Assembly: GCA_000711775.1 (NCBI GenBank) | Contig: ARYC01001902.1 | Coordinates: 1-64,000 of the forward strand | Origin: Oxytricha trifallax | Taxonomy: Eukaryota; Ciliophora; Spirotrichea; Sporadotrichida; Oxytrichidae | Length of the DNA stretch: 64,000 nucleotides | Direction: 5' to 3' | Shown: piece by piece, positions 46,333 through 58,370 of the stretch | How positions within the stretch are numbered: the stretch's first letter is position 1 | How the letters are laid out: every line of letters begins with the position of its first letter | Notes under the pieces: model-generated | The model's input: only the letters and a program-made list of their open reading frames with translations | What the model was told of the DNA's origin: nothing | Databases searched by the model: none | Position numbers and translations under genes: made by a program

Positions 46333-46909
46333 TCAAGATTCGTTATTGCTTAGCTTTTCGATAGTCAACTTCTACTCGTTAGCAACTTTCTGTAGACTAT
46401 CGTGCTGGTAAGTTAACCTATAGGATATAATTAAAATTTGCCCTTGGAATAAATTTTTAAGTGTTTTCCTTACCTCTCTAATTCCATTTTCTTCTCATTA
46501 ATGAGGGTCTTTAGTTCTTGCTCTCTCTTTTTTCTATTGTCTTCTTCTCCCTCAATCTTGTTTCTTGCACCCACTGCCTTCAATTTTGCATCTTCAATTT
46601 TTTGGGCTTGTGCATCAAGCAATTCGATTAGTGTGGAAACCATCTCGTTGAAGTTCATGATTTCTAAATAAAAGGATTAAGTTTTACATTGAAAAGAAAT
46701 GAAGCCATTGTTAATTGTAAATACACCAATAAAGATATAAGAAATACTATCTCATTGCTGAAATTTAAGAATAGTCTATACAACTTACTCTTCAAGAAAT
46801 CGATGCACTCTCCCTTGAGATTTTCAGTCTCTCTGAACTTGTCAGCAGAGAGCACTCTGATCTGGTTGTTATCATCAAATGTGATGTTCACATCGATTTT
46901 TCCGTCCAT
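46333..46909 (-). CDS. IFT20: Intraflagellar transport protein IFT20
   Basis: About 130 residues. MDGKIDVNITFDDNNQIRVL, FRETENLKGECIDFLKK, MVSTLIELLDAQAQKIEDAK, LKAVGARNKIEGEED, LKTLINEKKMELERLTYQHD, LQKVANEQKLTIEKL, ending SNNES, TGA. The KAVGARN, LI.EKK..LER and E(A/C)..F segments match IFT20 of animals and algae across the full length. IFT20 is the IFT-B subunit that also sorts ciliary membrane proteins at the Golgi. Introns at 46664-46788 (phase 1) and 46418-46473, both GT-AG and verified by frame. No IES seen in the coding part. Confidence 0.93.
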
Positions 46910-47073
46910 TTTAAATTGTTTTTGATTTTACTTGTAAATTATTTTAAATTTCAAAATTCATTCATTAATATTGTGAGATGCTTTCTTAGCGATTTGCACA
47001 GTTAATTTGAATTTGGTATTTGTTTAATTCAAATTTAATTTTAATTGATTTTAAAAACAAATTTATATATAAA

Positions 47074-48566
47074 ATGGGGAATCAGGGTATTAACGCATGT
47101 TGCAATGACTCAAACATAAACCGCAATCACGAGTTCATTCATCCAGAGATGCTTAATAGAAAGTTCGGAGGAAAGTCAGACAACTCCAATAATCCAAATG
47201 ACAAAGAAAACTACAACCCTAATCATAATAATTAAGAAAATTTCAGGGGAAAATAGTCAGGGATGAACAGCGACAATAAATTAGAGAACATGCAGTTTGA
47301 TGGGGAAATGCACATTACAGATAGGAAGGATATTAGTTTAATTGTTTCAAAATTTAATTAATTTTAGTAGGATGAATTAAACATATGTGTTTAATTTTAC
47401 AAAATTGCATAATATTGTTAGTTAATTCATGGTGGGTTAATTATATATTTTCAGAAATTGTAAAAATTAAAATTATTTTACCAGAGTAAATTAATTAATT
47501 TCTTGATAAAACTTAATATTTTTTAATAAAATTTCATTTTATCAGAATAGATAAAATTGTGTTCTGTCGGAAATATATTTATTTTAATTTAAGTGCCTAT
47601 AAATTTTTACATTAAATATTTTTTATTAAGGATAATGATTAAATTGTACAGCATATTAGAACAACATCAATGGCAAACAGAAGTGCAATAGACTTTGGTC
47701 GTATAAGAGAACTTGCAAGTATTGTGGATAGCGCACCAAGAATAAATCTAAAAGTCTTAAGTTCAGGAAAACTCAAAGGACATGTTTTGAAAATATAATG
47801 GACGTAGTATTACATTAATGAGTCTAATAAACTTTAATTTATTGTAAACGCTTAAGGGTTAGAGGGAAGCGAGAGAAATACAAAGGATGGCTATGTATTT
47901 ATAGGAAGCAAGAAGAGGAATTGTAAGAAAAATGGAAAGCCAGCTGATATAATAAACGATTTTATTATCCCATCGAAAGACAAGGAGACTCAAAGACGCC
48001 ACAGAGGTAGACACCTACAAATCGAATATAATATTGATAAGAACATATACCAAATTAAGGATTTAGGCATAGGATTTGGTGCTTTCGTAAGGATAGATTT
48101 CCCTCAAGAACTTAAGGAAAACCACTTACTTAACTTGGGAGAATCCTTTATTATAGTAAACTTGATAAATGAAAAATTCAGCTTCGCTAACTAATCACAC
48201 AGTACTTATGAAAGTAAGAACACAAAGTCAATTGGTAATGGAAATGATAGTGGCTTAAAATTGAGGCTGAAACTTTTCGGAGGTCCCTCAACAGGTGAAG
48301 TATTTTACTTCAAGCCTGATACAGAAGTTATTAAAATTGGTAGATCTACAAACTGCGATGTGGTAATTGAAGATGCTGTTCTTTCTAAATTCTAAGCACA
48401 TATTTACTTTGATCAGACTAAGTAGTGCTGGTTTCTTAAAGATGGGTACCAAGATAAGAGGTCACTAAATGGTACATGGCTATACCTTAATGAAGAATTT
48501 GAAGTATATGATGGACTCATATTTAAAGCCAATCAAACTTTGTTTTAGGCACAGCTTCTTAATTGA
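47074..48566 (+). CDS. Putatively myristoylated protein with two FHA domains
   Basis: Starts MGNQGINACCNDSNINRN: Gly2 with Asn3 and a Cys pair is a classic myristoylation/palmitoylation signal. An Asn-rich linker follows, then one IES, then FHA-like domain 1 (GHVLKIQ, GYVFIGSKKRNCKK, IIPSKDKETQRRHRGRHLQI, LNLGESFIIVNLI) and a more typical domain 2: EVIKIGRSTNCDVVIEDAVL, SKFQAHIYFDQTKQCWFLKD, KRSLNGTWLYLNEEFEV, TGA at 48564. In domain 2 the Gly-Arg-Ser, Ser-x-x-x-x-His and Asn-Gly-Thr residues for phosphothreonine binding are present. Known relatives in ciliates are membrane- or cilium-linked scaffold proteins. About 400 residues after IES removal. Confidence 0.82.
47333..47634. other. 302-nt IES in FHA protein gene, pointer AAGGATA
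   Basis: AAGGATA at 47326-47332 and 47628-47634. Removal joins HITDRKD to NDQIVQHIRTTS in frame. The interior is very AT-rich and without an ORF. Confidence 0.85.
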
Positions 48567-49038
48567 TGTATTATCTTATTAAAATAATCTTTTCATTACA
48601 ATAGAATCAGAATGTTTGACATATATTAATTTTTACTTAAAACTAAATGATATTTGCACAGAAGAAAACATTTTGAGTAATTTTTAATTAAATTAAAACT
48701 CTATATGAAAACACAATGCAAAATTGAATCCAAAATTTTTACACGTTAAATATCTTTAATTTAAGAACATAATTAATAAAAATTACAAGAATTTATCAGA
48801 AAATATATATTTTATTTAATTCAAGTTTTCTTACAATCTCTTATGTTTAGATTTCCTTTTCCATACTATATTTCACTTAATAATTTATTTTTTGAAATAA
48901 AATATAATCTAAAAACTCTCATTTTAATTGTGGACTTGTTATATTTAAAATACTAAAAATGAGCCGAAAAATTATTGGGAAATTGCTAAATATTGAAACT
49001 AAAATTTTAAATTAAGTAAATTAGATGGATAAAATATA
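48567..49038. other. Intergenic between convergent genes
   Basis: AT-rich; nothing recognised. Confidence 0.5.
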
Positions 49039-50517
49039 TCATTTGAAATTTTAACTTGTAAATTCAATCTCGGGTGGTGTATATTACTTTAATTCATTTG
49101 CATTGTATTTTATATCGTACTTAATCCACTGTCTTTCAATATTTTGAATCATCTTTTCAATGTTTGCGTGGTTATATGTATTGTTATTGAACCCTGCCTT
49201 AGATAGGAAGCTAAGGACTACTTTCGATTAACCTTAATAAATTTGATTGCTGTCTACTCTTGGTAACCATTTTGCAAGGATGTAAAGTTCGAGGGGTATG
49301 AGAGCAGCCATATCGCATTAATTCAAGTGCCCGCATTTCCTATAGATCACATTTTCTTTGACATTATTTTTAGAATGAGCGAAAAGATTTTCTAAGCAAG
49401 TCCAACTATCATATTTACAAACAGGGTGAAATTCCTCAGTTGATACTGTGAAAAATGGAACATTAAGTTAGAATTCTCCAGCCAAGATCTCTTTATGATA
49501 GGCGAATGTCCATGGATCTAATGTAAACAAAAGCTTAACTCTTTCATCCAGTCTAGTCACTGAGATAGCTGTGATACCGCCAAACGAATGCCCACTCATT
49601 ATCAACTTATCAAATTAAAGCTTTACATGAGAGTTAAGTTTCAGTGTGTTATTAATCATGTCTTCTTGATCTTGAATCTCATCAACCAAAGCAATGACTT
49701 CTTTTTCTCTTTAAACTATCTATGCTCTTCTTAATTCATAGTCATAAGCTAGATGTTTGCTGTCATAGAATGTTTCAGTTCCGTCTTCCTCAACAACATA
49801 GGATGATGTTCCGTCTTTATGATCCAAGATGAAAACCATATAGCCATGACTTGCTAAGTCTTTGCATGTACCACTGTGTAAAGTTCTGTTTGAACTCAAA
49901 CCATGACAGTAAACTAAAGGGATAATGGGCTTAACGTGGAAGTCTGGATGAATGTCTCCATTCATGACAACATCAAGCATGACTTTTCTTAAATGTCTTA
50001 TTATATTAACACTAGCATGTTTATCAGAACCATATTCTCCACTTGCCTTCGCAATTCCGAGAAGAGTTCTATCACCATTACGTAACCATGGCGTGTTATG
50101 ACGTCCAATCTTACTCTTATATAAATCTTTACACATAGGGTAGTAAACAGACACCGCGTTTCCAAACTTCTTAGTTCTGAACTCTTTGAAACCAACTTAA
50201 TAAGGTCCAAATACCTTGAGTCTGTTGAAGTTCACTTCACCATATAGAATCAATAGTAAAGTAGAGACACTACATAAAACTAATCCAATAATGTCTAAGG
50301 GTTAATTCGACCAGTTGATCAGAAACACAATTCCTTGAACAAAAAATCCTATTATAAATGGAAACTGGTGCATTCTGATACCCTCTGCTATATACCCAAG
50401 AATCAAAAGCGCAATTATCAATCCAAAAAGTATGTATTAACTAAAGTGATGATGTATCAGTATCTGGATGAAGTATGCAAAACCTGTTAAATACTGGAGA
50501 CGCTCAAATAATCTCAT
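49039..50517 (-). CDS. PAF-acetylhydrolase-like lipase (alpha/beta hydrolase)
   Basis: Single exon, 492 residues, ATG at 50517, TGA at 49039-49041. N-terminus MRLFERLQYLTGFAYFIQIL with several hydrophobic helices (FGLIIALLILGYIAEGI, FIIGFFVQGIVFLI, IIGLVLCSVSTLLLIL), then the hydrolase: SVYYPMCKD, PIIPLVYCHGLSSNRTLHSG, YMVFILDHKDGTSSY, IMSGHSFGGITAI (nucleophile Ser in GHSFG), TLDPWTFAYHKEI (Asp) and a C-terminal KCGHLNQCD (candidate His). Order and spacing match plasma/type II PAF-acetylhydrolase, which releases the sn-2 acetyl or short acyl chain of phospholipids. The membrane helices suggest an anchored enzyme. Confidence 0.88.
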
Positions 50518-50722
50518 TTCGTCTATAATTTAATATTAATAAACAAGATAGATTTTATTTATAATTTACGTGGTTAATATAAGTATTAATAAATAAGTGA
50601 TTGATGTATTAAATTAAGAGATGACGATGATTTTAAAGAAGTTTTATTTAATTACTCTAATAAATTATAAATTAACAATGGAGCTAGAAAAATAAAATTA
50701 AACATCAATCTAGCCTAACAAG

Positions 50723-52081
50723 ATGGAATTTAAAAACATGATTGAAGACTACATTTCCAGTGTAAAAAAAGATGTACCTACCCAGTTCAATTTCTTAAAT
50801 TTATTATATATTTTAAATAAAACTTTCTCAACTATTATAACTTATCCCATCATTATAAATTTCTTATTTAAAACCGATTAGAAACAAAGCAATTCTATAA
50901 ACGATAATTACAACCATAATGAAAGTCAAAGTCCAGGACATGAAACTATTAAGTAAACGCCATGGCAGTAACTATTCAAGAATATATTAAGGAGGAACTC
51001 AAAATTAGATTTAAATTTAAAATCATCTCAAGAGGTTACAGAAGCTGTGAAATAACTTCCACTTGAAAAAATAAATTCAAAGTTTCTTTTAGACATGGAA
51101 TCTAGTATGAACCCTTAAAATGGATTTAAGGCACCTTTGACCACTAAAAATCAATAAAATAAGCAGTTTTTTAGCTACTCTAATTCCAATATGACAGGAG
51201 CAAATTTAGATTTATAACAGAAAGATATTGAAGATATTTATATTGACTATGGTTATACAAGGAAAAAAAGAGCAGTTTACCAGGATATGTTAAAATAGTA
51301 GTCAAAAGGAAATAAGTTCTTTTTGAGATAGATTAAACTAGACGAGTTAGGGGACTAGACTAAAAAGAAAAAGCTAAGTTTCATAAAAATCAATCAATAG
51401 AATATCAGAGATGGAAGTGAAAAAGTACGAATTGTGAACCAAACTCTATCTGATAAAAATTTCAGCAAAAACTACCTCAAAGAGAGGCTTGGAAACTAGC
51501 ATTACAAGCAATTGATTATGAATAAAGTTTCTTAAGTAGGGAATAATCTACAACAAAATATTCATATTCAAAAGGAAACACTCAACCCAGAGATTCCATT
51601 TTATAACTCAATGAATGACTTCTAATTTAAAAAGTCTTGGAGCGTTAGATCTTTAAGAAACTCAAATGTAATTGTTAATCCACATAGTAATTTTTATCAC
51701 ACCATCAAAGAAAAATAGAACGATCAAGCAATACATAAAGAGAAAAATAAACTACTTTTGAATTAAATTGGTAAATCTGGAAATAGATTTAATAACACAT
51801 AGAAAAGATAAACATCTTAGCGTAATAATCACATGCCACTTTTCAAAAGTCCAACACTAAGATTTAAAGAAGAGTCTGTTAAGCTACAAAAAGATAAACT
51901 TAGCATGAAGAATCTGTAGATGAGTGAGAGACAAAAAACTGTTTAAAGAATCAAATAAACATTTGAAGAAAATTACCTAAGTAATGTGCTTAAAAATGTG
52001 GATTAAGGCCTTTTTATGTTTAAGTAAGCTTCAACACCATTACTTGGCTAGAGACACAGTGAGATAACTCCAACTGATTGA
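50723..52081 (+). CDS. Hypothetical basic Asn/Gln/Ser-rich protein, single exon
   Basis: 452 codons open under the TGA-only code, MEFKNMIEDYISSVKKDV to HSEITPTD, TGA. A hydrophobic segment lies at about residues 25-55 (NLLYILNKTFSTIITYPIII), the rest is polar and basic (KKKLSFIKINQQNIRDGSEK, KLQKDKLSMKNLQMSERQKT). No known domain. Under the standard code it would appear as fragments only, so it is easily missed. Confidence 0.55.
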
Positions 52082-52145
52082 ATTGATTAATATAAATATA
52101 AAGTATAAATTAATTTCTTAAATAATAAATATATTTAATTATAAA

Positions 52146-52964
52146 ATGGATATCTCAACTCAATAACCGACATAATTCAACAATATCGCTCCAAGAACTA
52201 GAGAAGAAAGAGTACCTTTAATTTATTCATGACTTATAAACGCTTTTAGGCATCATAAAAAGATAAAGAAAAGATAGAGTAGACTAGACTGAGAAATAGA
52301 GTAGGAGGGTTCTAGAAATATGTTGATTCTGCAAACCTTAACAATCCAGATCCCATCTCTACACATTTCGTCAATGGTAAGTTATAGATTTCATATATTG
52401 AAATGTTTTTTACATAATATGATAAATTTAAGTCAAAATTAATTTCGTGATATAGAGGCTGAAAGATTTGACAAAGATTTTGCAGTGGTTGATAAATAAA
52501 TCAGGGAGTCTACTTATGATGTAAAATTAGGAAAACTAAACAATTTGCGTCAAGAGCGTTTCTAAAGAGAGCAAAATAGATGGGATTTTATGGAGAAAAA
52601 AGAATAATTTGATCATACTAGAATTTAAGTGAAAGCTGATGTTTTCTAAGCAGGGAAGAAGAACAAGGGAGGAGCAGCATATAATATAGTTAACCAAGAT
52701 TACGAAGCAAATAAAGATGGTTAGAAACTGAAATAAATAGACAACGACGCTAGAGTGCGAGCTATGATGAGAAGCAAAAACCTTGAACATAAAATGAACA
52801 CTGGCTATAATATTCTCACTGGGGAGACTCGTTAATTCATTTAATTACCACATCATGAGAAATATAACCCCATTAAAAGCGCTGGGAGCCAGATGCTTAT
52901 GAATGGGCCACCCAGATCAAGTGCTAGTTAAGTAGGTGGAGTACTACCTGGAATGAATTATTGA
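52146..52964 (+). CDS. Conserved-looking charged protein, possible axonemal type
   Basis: MDISTQQPTQFNNIAPRTRE, a 38-nt intron (GTACCT...TTTTAG, about 52213-52250), ASQKDKEKIEQTRLRNRVGG, second intron (about 52379-52456), then EAERFDKDFAVVDKQIRES. A charged helix follows (ERFQREQNRWDFMEKKEQFD) and a C-terminal DARVRAMMRSKNLEHKMNTG, YNILTGETRQF, ending GGVLPGMNY, TGA. About 240 residues. The helix plus NTGYNILTG motif recalls short flagellar-associated proteins, but I cannot name a family with confidence. Confidence 0.6.
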
Positions 52965-53186
52965 AATTAATAAAAATGTTTAAGTTATGTATTAATACAT
53001 CCATTATTTGCTTATGAGAAAGGTATTTAATTTACAACAGTACTATTAGTCTATGCATGTCTATTCTATTAAATTAACATAAAGGAATATTAGGAATTCT
53101 AATGAAAAATTTAGTCTAAAATAATAGATTTATTGAAATTGATCCTATCTGTTCTTATATAATAGTTAAAACTTGCATATATTCAT

Positions 53187-54108
53187 TCATCTAAAATTGC
53201 TTGACAACATGGTTTTTGCTGCTCCATGGGCCATTTTCATGCCTGCTTTTCCTGCTGGGAAAGTGTTGAAAAAGAATAGAATTACTGCGTTAAGCTATAA
53301 AAATTAGATTAATATAAGAAGAGAAAAATTGCCAATCAAATTTAGAAATTGCTGATTAACTTACTTGAATAAAGCAGAATATTAATGACATTAAATAGCT
53401 GCTGCTGACTATTGAGAAATATAGACTCATTACGATACTAATTATAAGCACAGTACTTGCTACTATATTCTTGCTTTCTCCCATTTTCCTTGCATAAACA
53501 ACTGGCCCATTCATAAATGCTAATCCGGCTATTGCACTTATCATTGCAATAGTAAAGAATAAATTGAACATTTAAGGTGCAAGGATCAGTGAAGGTATGT
53601 TCAAAAGTGCCATCATGAAAAAGAATGCGCAAATTGCAAAACAAATAAAAGCTTTTGGAGTGTCTCGTTTTTCGTATTTTGATGGTATACCTAAACCACT
53701 GCTGCTTATCAATTAAAAGTAGGGGTTCTGATTTTGTTAATCTGCATTTTTCTTAAATAACTTTTGCTTCAAGTTCTAGTATTACTTTTTGAAGGCATTT
53801 TGGCTTTGCTCTTTGACTTCTTATGAAAACATATTATTAACCTTCTTCTTCAAATTTGGAATACTTTGTCCAAGAGCACCTCCAAATTAATTATTACTCT
53901 CTAGATCATTTTCTTTTTCCAATCCCCCAAATAGTCCCCTTGTTGTATCTACTGGTGCTAGTTATGAACTTGAAACTTTCTTGGCTTCTTTATTCTTTGG
54001 TTGCTTGGATTTCCATGTTTTTTATTTTTAATTGTAGGTTGTGGTGTTTGTAAGTGTCTCCTTGACATAAGCATCAGCAAAGGCATTGTAAATGTCGTCG
54101 TCGTTCAT
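53187..54108 (-). CDS. SFT2-family vesicle transport protein
   Basis: MNDDDIYNAFADAYVKETL start; a polar N-terminus of about 130 residues (LAPVDTTRGLFGGLEKENDL, ALGQSIPNLKKKVNNMFS), then four helices: FICFAICAFFFMMALLNI, MFNLFFTIAMISAIAGLAFM, NIVASTVLIISIVMSLYFSI, SYLMSLIFCFIQ, plus AVILFFFNTFPAGKAGMKMA at the end after an intron (about 53297-53364, GTAAGT...TATAG). The NGPVVYARKM loop corresponds to the GP..Q...M loop of Sft2/SFT2D proteins, Golgi membrane proteins for retrograde vesicle fusion. The Gly-Pro and helix order support the family; identity is modest. Confidence 0.75.
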
Positions 54109-54772
54109 TTCTATTTTTCTAAATTTAATAAATATTATTAATGCTTTTTTATGGCGAACATATATAAACTCTGAATAACTAGTGAAAATCAATTTTAAGC
54201 TAGTCCAACTATTGCAAATAAAATATATAAAGTAGAAAAATCATCTATTAATTAATTTTTAAGAATTTAGACTGTTAATTATGTCGATAACTTTTAATAG
54301 AATCAAATTAAATTAATTATTATTTTTCCTATATTATTATATATTCGATTCTAATTAAATAGTTATACTAAACAAATCTCTTTTATAAAATTAAAAATAA
54401 AATTGAAGAGTCTCGTCTATGAAATAAAAAAAAATTAAGAATTTTAACAAAAAATTAATATAATTATCAAAAAGTTTCTATTAAATATGATACTTTTATT
54501 TGATATTTTGCAATACTTTCTGCAAATATAATGATCCAAAAAAGAGAAATATAAAATTTGAATGTTTTATAAATATAAATCATGCACAGTGTAAGAATGT
54601 ACATGTAGTTTATTTCACTCACATTCTATAAAAAATAAAGAAATTAATATAAATTAAATTATATATTGTATAAATGATTTAATATTATATTATAATTGAT
54701 TGCATCAATTAAGCTATGCATTTGGAATGTTTATTTATTAGGCAATATATTTGTATCAATTCTGCACATTTT
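54109..54772. other. Intergenic, extremely AT-rich
   Basis: About 660 bp with no frame or RNA recognised; the plus-strand frame that enters the centrin gene from here is an antisense shadow. Confidence 0.5.
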
Positions 54773-55273
54773 TCAAGCGAAAGTCTTCTTGGTCATGATA
54801 TTGAAGAAGTCGTCAAGAGTAACAGCTCCATCGCCATTTGAATCGGCTCTATCAACCATCTCTTGCAATTCCTCGTCAGTCATGGTTTCACCCAATTCTC
54901 TTGCGACTCTTCTCAAGTTTCTCAAGGTAATTGTGCCTGTGTTGTCGTCGTCGAATAATCTGAATACCTTGGAGATGTCCTCACGGGTATCTTTGTCGCT
55001 CATTCTTGCGGTCATCATATCTAGGAACTCCTCGAAATCGATAGTGCCTGATTTGTTCTTGTCCAAGTCGCTAATCATTTGGAAGATAGTTTGGTTCTTG
55101 GCTTCGAAACCGAGAGACTGCATGGCAGCCTTTAGTTCCTTGGGATCGATTGAACCACTGCCGTCAGTATCGAAAAGGTCGAAGGCTTCCTTGATCTCCT
55201 CAATTTCGTCTTCAGTTAGACCTGGTCTCTCGTATTTCTTAGCGTTGAACTTTGCTCTAGATCTCTGTGCCAT
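54773..55273 (-). CDS. Centrin
   Basis: 166 residues, single exon, ATG at 55273, TGA at 54773-54775. Basic N-terminus [20 protein letters not shown], then [20 protein letters not shown] with EF1 loop [14 protein letters not shown]2 [14 protein letters not shown]3 [12 protein letters not shown] (the twelfth-position Glu is replaced by Asn, so weak); EF4 [12 protein letters not shown]. The linker [11 protein letters not shown] and [18 protein letters not shown] are centrin signatures. It ends KKTFA rather than the common K.(T/S)..Y/F end. Role: calcium-dependent contraction and basal-body duplication. Codon use is GC-richer than flanks, as in highly expressed ciliate genes. No IES. Confidence 0.95.
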   Translation of the reverse strand: MAQRSRAKFNAKKYERPGLTEDEIEEIKEAFDLFDTDGSGSIDPKELKAAMQSLGFEAKNQTIFQMISDLDKNKSGTIDFEEFLDMMTARMSDKDTREDISKVFRLFDDDNTGTITLRNLRRVARELGETMTDEELQEMVDRADSNGDGAVTLDDFFNIMTKKTFA

Positions 55274-55399
55274 AATTCAAATTCTTATTTTAAATATTAT
55301 ACAATCAATTTAACAACTCACTTTTAAATCAACTATAGAGATACACCCGATCATGCTTTCAATTAATATAGATTAATAATTATAGATTATTATATAAAA

Positions 55400-57022
55400 A
55401 TGTAAGCCATTAAACAATCAAAGTCAAAATTACTAAACCTCCTAAGACCTGCCTTTAACTAGTAACAATTCTTAAGGCAATAATTTAGAACTTTCTCTCT
55501 TGGAGGTATTAACAAATTCGGTCCCTCCCTCATTTTAAACCAAGAGATGCAAACTTAAAATGTTTCTGAACAAGATCCAGAACACTAAACTCAAGACTAA
55601 TTGCAATAAAAGATGCAAGACTATCAGCAGTAATCTCAAGTAGCAAGACCCAAGAAAACTAGAATCGAGCATATGTGTAAAGGAGCATTCCCATTAGATA
55701 AAGCCGGCACTCACTTATTGCCAAAACTACCTAATAGACAATTGTGCGACAATCTCTTAAGTAAAAAGAATTTGACTGAAGAACTATTGAGAGACCACTT
55801 CTCAGGTATGTTCTTGAATTTTGTAGAGCAACTTGCAAACAAGAATTATGAGGCAGTTTAAAAAATGACTGAGAAGAGGTTGTTCGAAAAGTTAAGTTCG
55901 CAGAAAGAAAACTTGGAGAAGTTCAAGCTTGAATTTGATGTTAACAAAATTGAGGGAGATGAATCATACATTGTAGATCAAATCTTGGTGAAAGGTGTTA
56001 GTCAGGACAGAGAATTGAATGATTAAAAATTATAAGTAAAATAAAAAAAGTTATGAATCAATGATTTAAGTCTAATGCTTTTCACTATTCTTCATATTAT
56101 ATTGTCATTTTTTTATGATTAAAACATCGACTATATCTATTCAAACAGATATGAAGGAGAGGGTTTAAGAATTTACACTCACAAATATTTCATTGGCTAT
56201 GCTCCTTTGTATCTTTAATAGCACAATGAGGAAGAGATGAAGGCAATCGAAGAAGAATACAACAGCCAAGGTATTACTCCAGTTGATATCGCAAGACTTC
56301 AGGATAGAGCCAAAGACATTCAATATGGTTAAAGAAAGAGACTTTTGGAAAGAGCTCAAAACATCGTGTTTAGAATTACTTTCTAGTTTAAGGGTCAAAA
56401 TAAAGCTCTGAAAGCTCTTAGTGGTCCTGAGTCACTCTATGATCCAAACTATTCAGGAAATCATATTGTAATTTTTGAGAATCAGCTCTCAACTCCTTCA
56501 ACAATGAACCTAATAGACTACACTGTTGCTGAATATATAATGATGAGAAAGCTTAACTTTAAGAATTGGAAGATCGTTGATGTTGATCATTATATGAAAG
56601 GAAATTCCTTCTTCAAGTCAGTAGTCCCAGACAATCAATTCTTTAAAAATATCAATTAATACTTGGGAACTCCTGAGAAGAGAATCGCTGACATGAGCAA
56701 CGAAGAAACAGCTTAGGGCATGGAGAGAGACATAAAACAGTTCTTGAGTTTCATTTCTAAGAAAGAACCAAAGAGCAATAGAGGCTTGGAAGTGTTCCTT
56801 AGTCAAGAGGAAATTGACAGTGCAAACAAACTGCTTGAAGAACAAAATCTAGATGCAAATTCAAAGAAAGACAAGAAGGAAGGAGAGAAAGTTGTCACCT
56901 AAGAGGCTGCTAAGGATATTAAAGAAGAGGATCAAAAGGAAAAGAAAGCATAAAGCTAAAAATTAAAGGTTGAAGGTGATTAACAAAAACCAAGTGAAGT
57001 AAAGAAAGAAGAGAAGAAATGA
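55400..57022 (+). CDS. Mitochondrial Tim44-like / MBA1-mL45-type protein
   Basis: ATG at 55400: MQAIKQSKSKLLNLLRPAFN, then FLRQQFRTFSLGGINKFGPS, an Arg-rich amphipathic presequence with a probable cleavage after FRTFS or nearby. Central domain: FPLDKAGTHLLPKLPNRQLC, HFSGMFLNFVEQLANKNYEA, MTEKRLFEKLSSQKENLEKF, then after an IES YEGEGLRIYTHKYFIGYAPL, RITFQFKGQNKAL, NLIDYTVAEYIMMRKL, WKIVDVDHYMKGNSFF. The helix with cysteine/EKL pattern and late beta strands recalls the Tim44/MBA1/mL45 fold that binds ribosome or inner membrane; assignment is by pattern only. Acidic/lysine-rich tail ending VKKEEKK, TGA. About 505 residues after IES removal. Confidence 0.6.
56029..56124. other. 96-nt IES in the mitochondrial protein gene, pointer ATGATTAAAA
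   Basis: ATGATTAAAA at 56019-56028 and 56115-56124, a 10-bp pointer. Without removal the frame hits TGA at about 56053; with removal it reads RELNDQNIDYIYSNRYEGEG. Confidence 0.9.
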
Positions 57023-57252
57023 AGACAAATAGTTAGAAAAAATTCACTTTTACTAAATTAATTTTATTTAAATACTCTATTATTATATCAATAATATGAT
57101 AGAGAGAGATAATGGTAACATTAACCATTAATTTATCTATTTTAAAAGTAAGCTTGAATCTAACTAACTTTACTCTATTATTCATATTTAAATGGCATAT
57201 TATATATTTCGAGATTTGATGAAGCATGTGTGATATTAATTATAATTAAAAA

Positions 57253-58302
57253 ATGAAATCAATGTCTCAGGGATCATAGATGTCCGAATACTTTGATAGC
57301 CTACCAATAAATGAATGGGAAACTTTACATCAATCAGTATGTGTAGAGAGACCATAGGACTATTCATATTACTAGCAACTTTCAATTAAATGGGGTAATT
57401 AGGATAACTACTAATTAATCTAAAAATTGGGTCGAGGGAAATATTCTGAGGTTTATGAAGCTGCCTGTCTGAAAAACAATCAAAAATGCGTGGTCAAAAT
57501 TCTAAAGCCTGTAAGAACTGAGAAGATTTATAGAGAGATTAAGATACTTCAGACACTATTTGGAGGACCTAACATTGTGAAAATGTTTGATGTGACAAGA
57601 GATTCGAGTTCGAAAATACCTTCCTTGGTCTATGAATATATTCCAAACATTGAAAGCAAGGTGTTATTTAGAGACCTTACAGATAAGGATGTTAGAATTT
57701 ATATGTACAAACTCTTGGAAGCGCTAGACTATTCACATTCTCAAGGTATCATGCACAGAGATGTTAAGCCTCTAAATATCGTAATAAACCATGAAAAGCA
57801 AGATCTAAGACTTATTGATTGGGGTTTAGCTGATTTTTATAACCCTGGTTAAGAGTATAACGTTAGGGTAGCCTCAAGATATTATAAAGGCCCAGAACTA
57901 CTCGTAGAAGATAAACTATATCATTACTCTCTTGATATCTGGTCTTTAGGTTGCACTTTCGCCACTATGATGCTAAGAATAGACCCCTTTTTCAAGGGCT
58001 CAGATAACAATGACTAACTGATCAAAATAGCAAAAGTAATGGGAACTGAGGATCTTAAAGATTACCTCAGGAAATACAAACTAAACTTACCCAACCCAAT
58101 TGCAAAAGTAATGAAAAACTACCCTAAACTTGAATTAGAAGCATTTATTACGAAGGAAAATAAAGCATTAGCAAATGAGTTAGCTATGGATTTGCTTAAG
58201 AGAATGCTAGTTTATGATAAAAACGGCAGAATCACACCAGTTGATGCTATGCAGCATCCGTATTTTGACCCAATTAGAGCTAATGTATAAACATTTTAAT
58301 GA
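57253..58302 (+). CDS. Casein kinase 2 catalytic subunit alpha
   Basis: Single exon, 349 residues, ATG at 57253, TGA at 58300-58302. CK2 hallmarks: [12 protein letters not shown] (CK2-type glycine loop), [20 protein letters not shown] (Lys-rich helix), [32 protein letters not shown] (DWG in place of DFG, unique to CK2), [31 protein letters not shown] and LLKRMLVYD. The usual basic cluster K74KKKIKR is reduced here to [10 protein letters not shown]2 is a constitutive tetrameric acidic-site kinase acting in nucleus, cytosol and cilia. No intron or IES. Confidence 0.95.
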
Positions 58303-58370
58303 AATTAACTTAATTGTTTTAATTGTTAAGCTTTAAATTTAATTTAAATTAATTTGAAATTTAAGAAAAA

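Noticed and set aside
54696-55313. 205-codon plus-strand frame
   Set aside because: It is antisense to the centrin gene and mirrors its codons; no family pattern.
57033-57227. Small minus-strand frame between two plus-strand genes
   Set aside because: AT-rich chance frame, no conservation signal, lies in the short intergenic gap.
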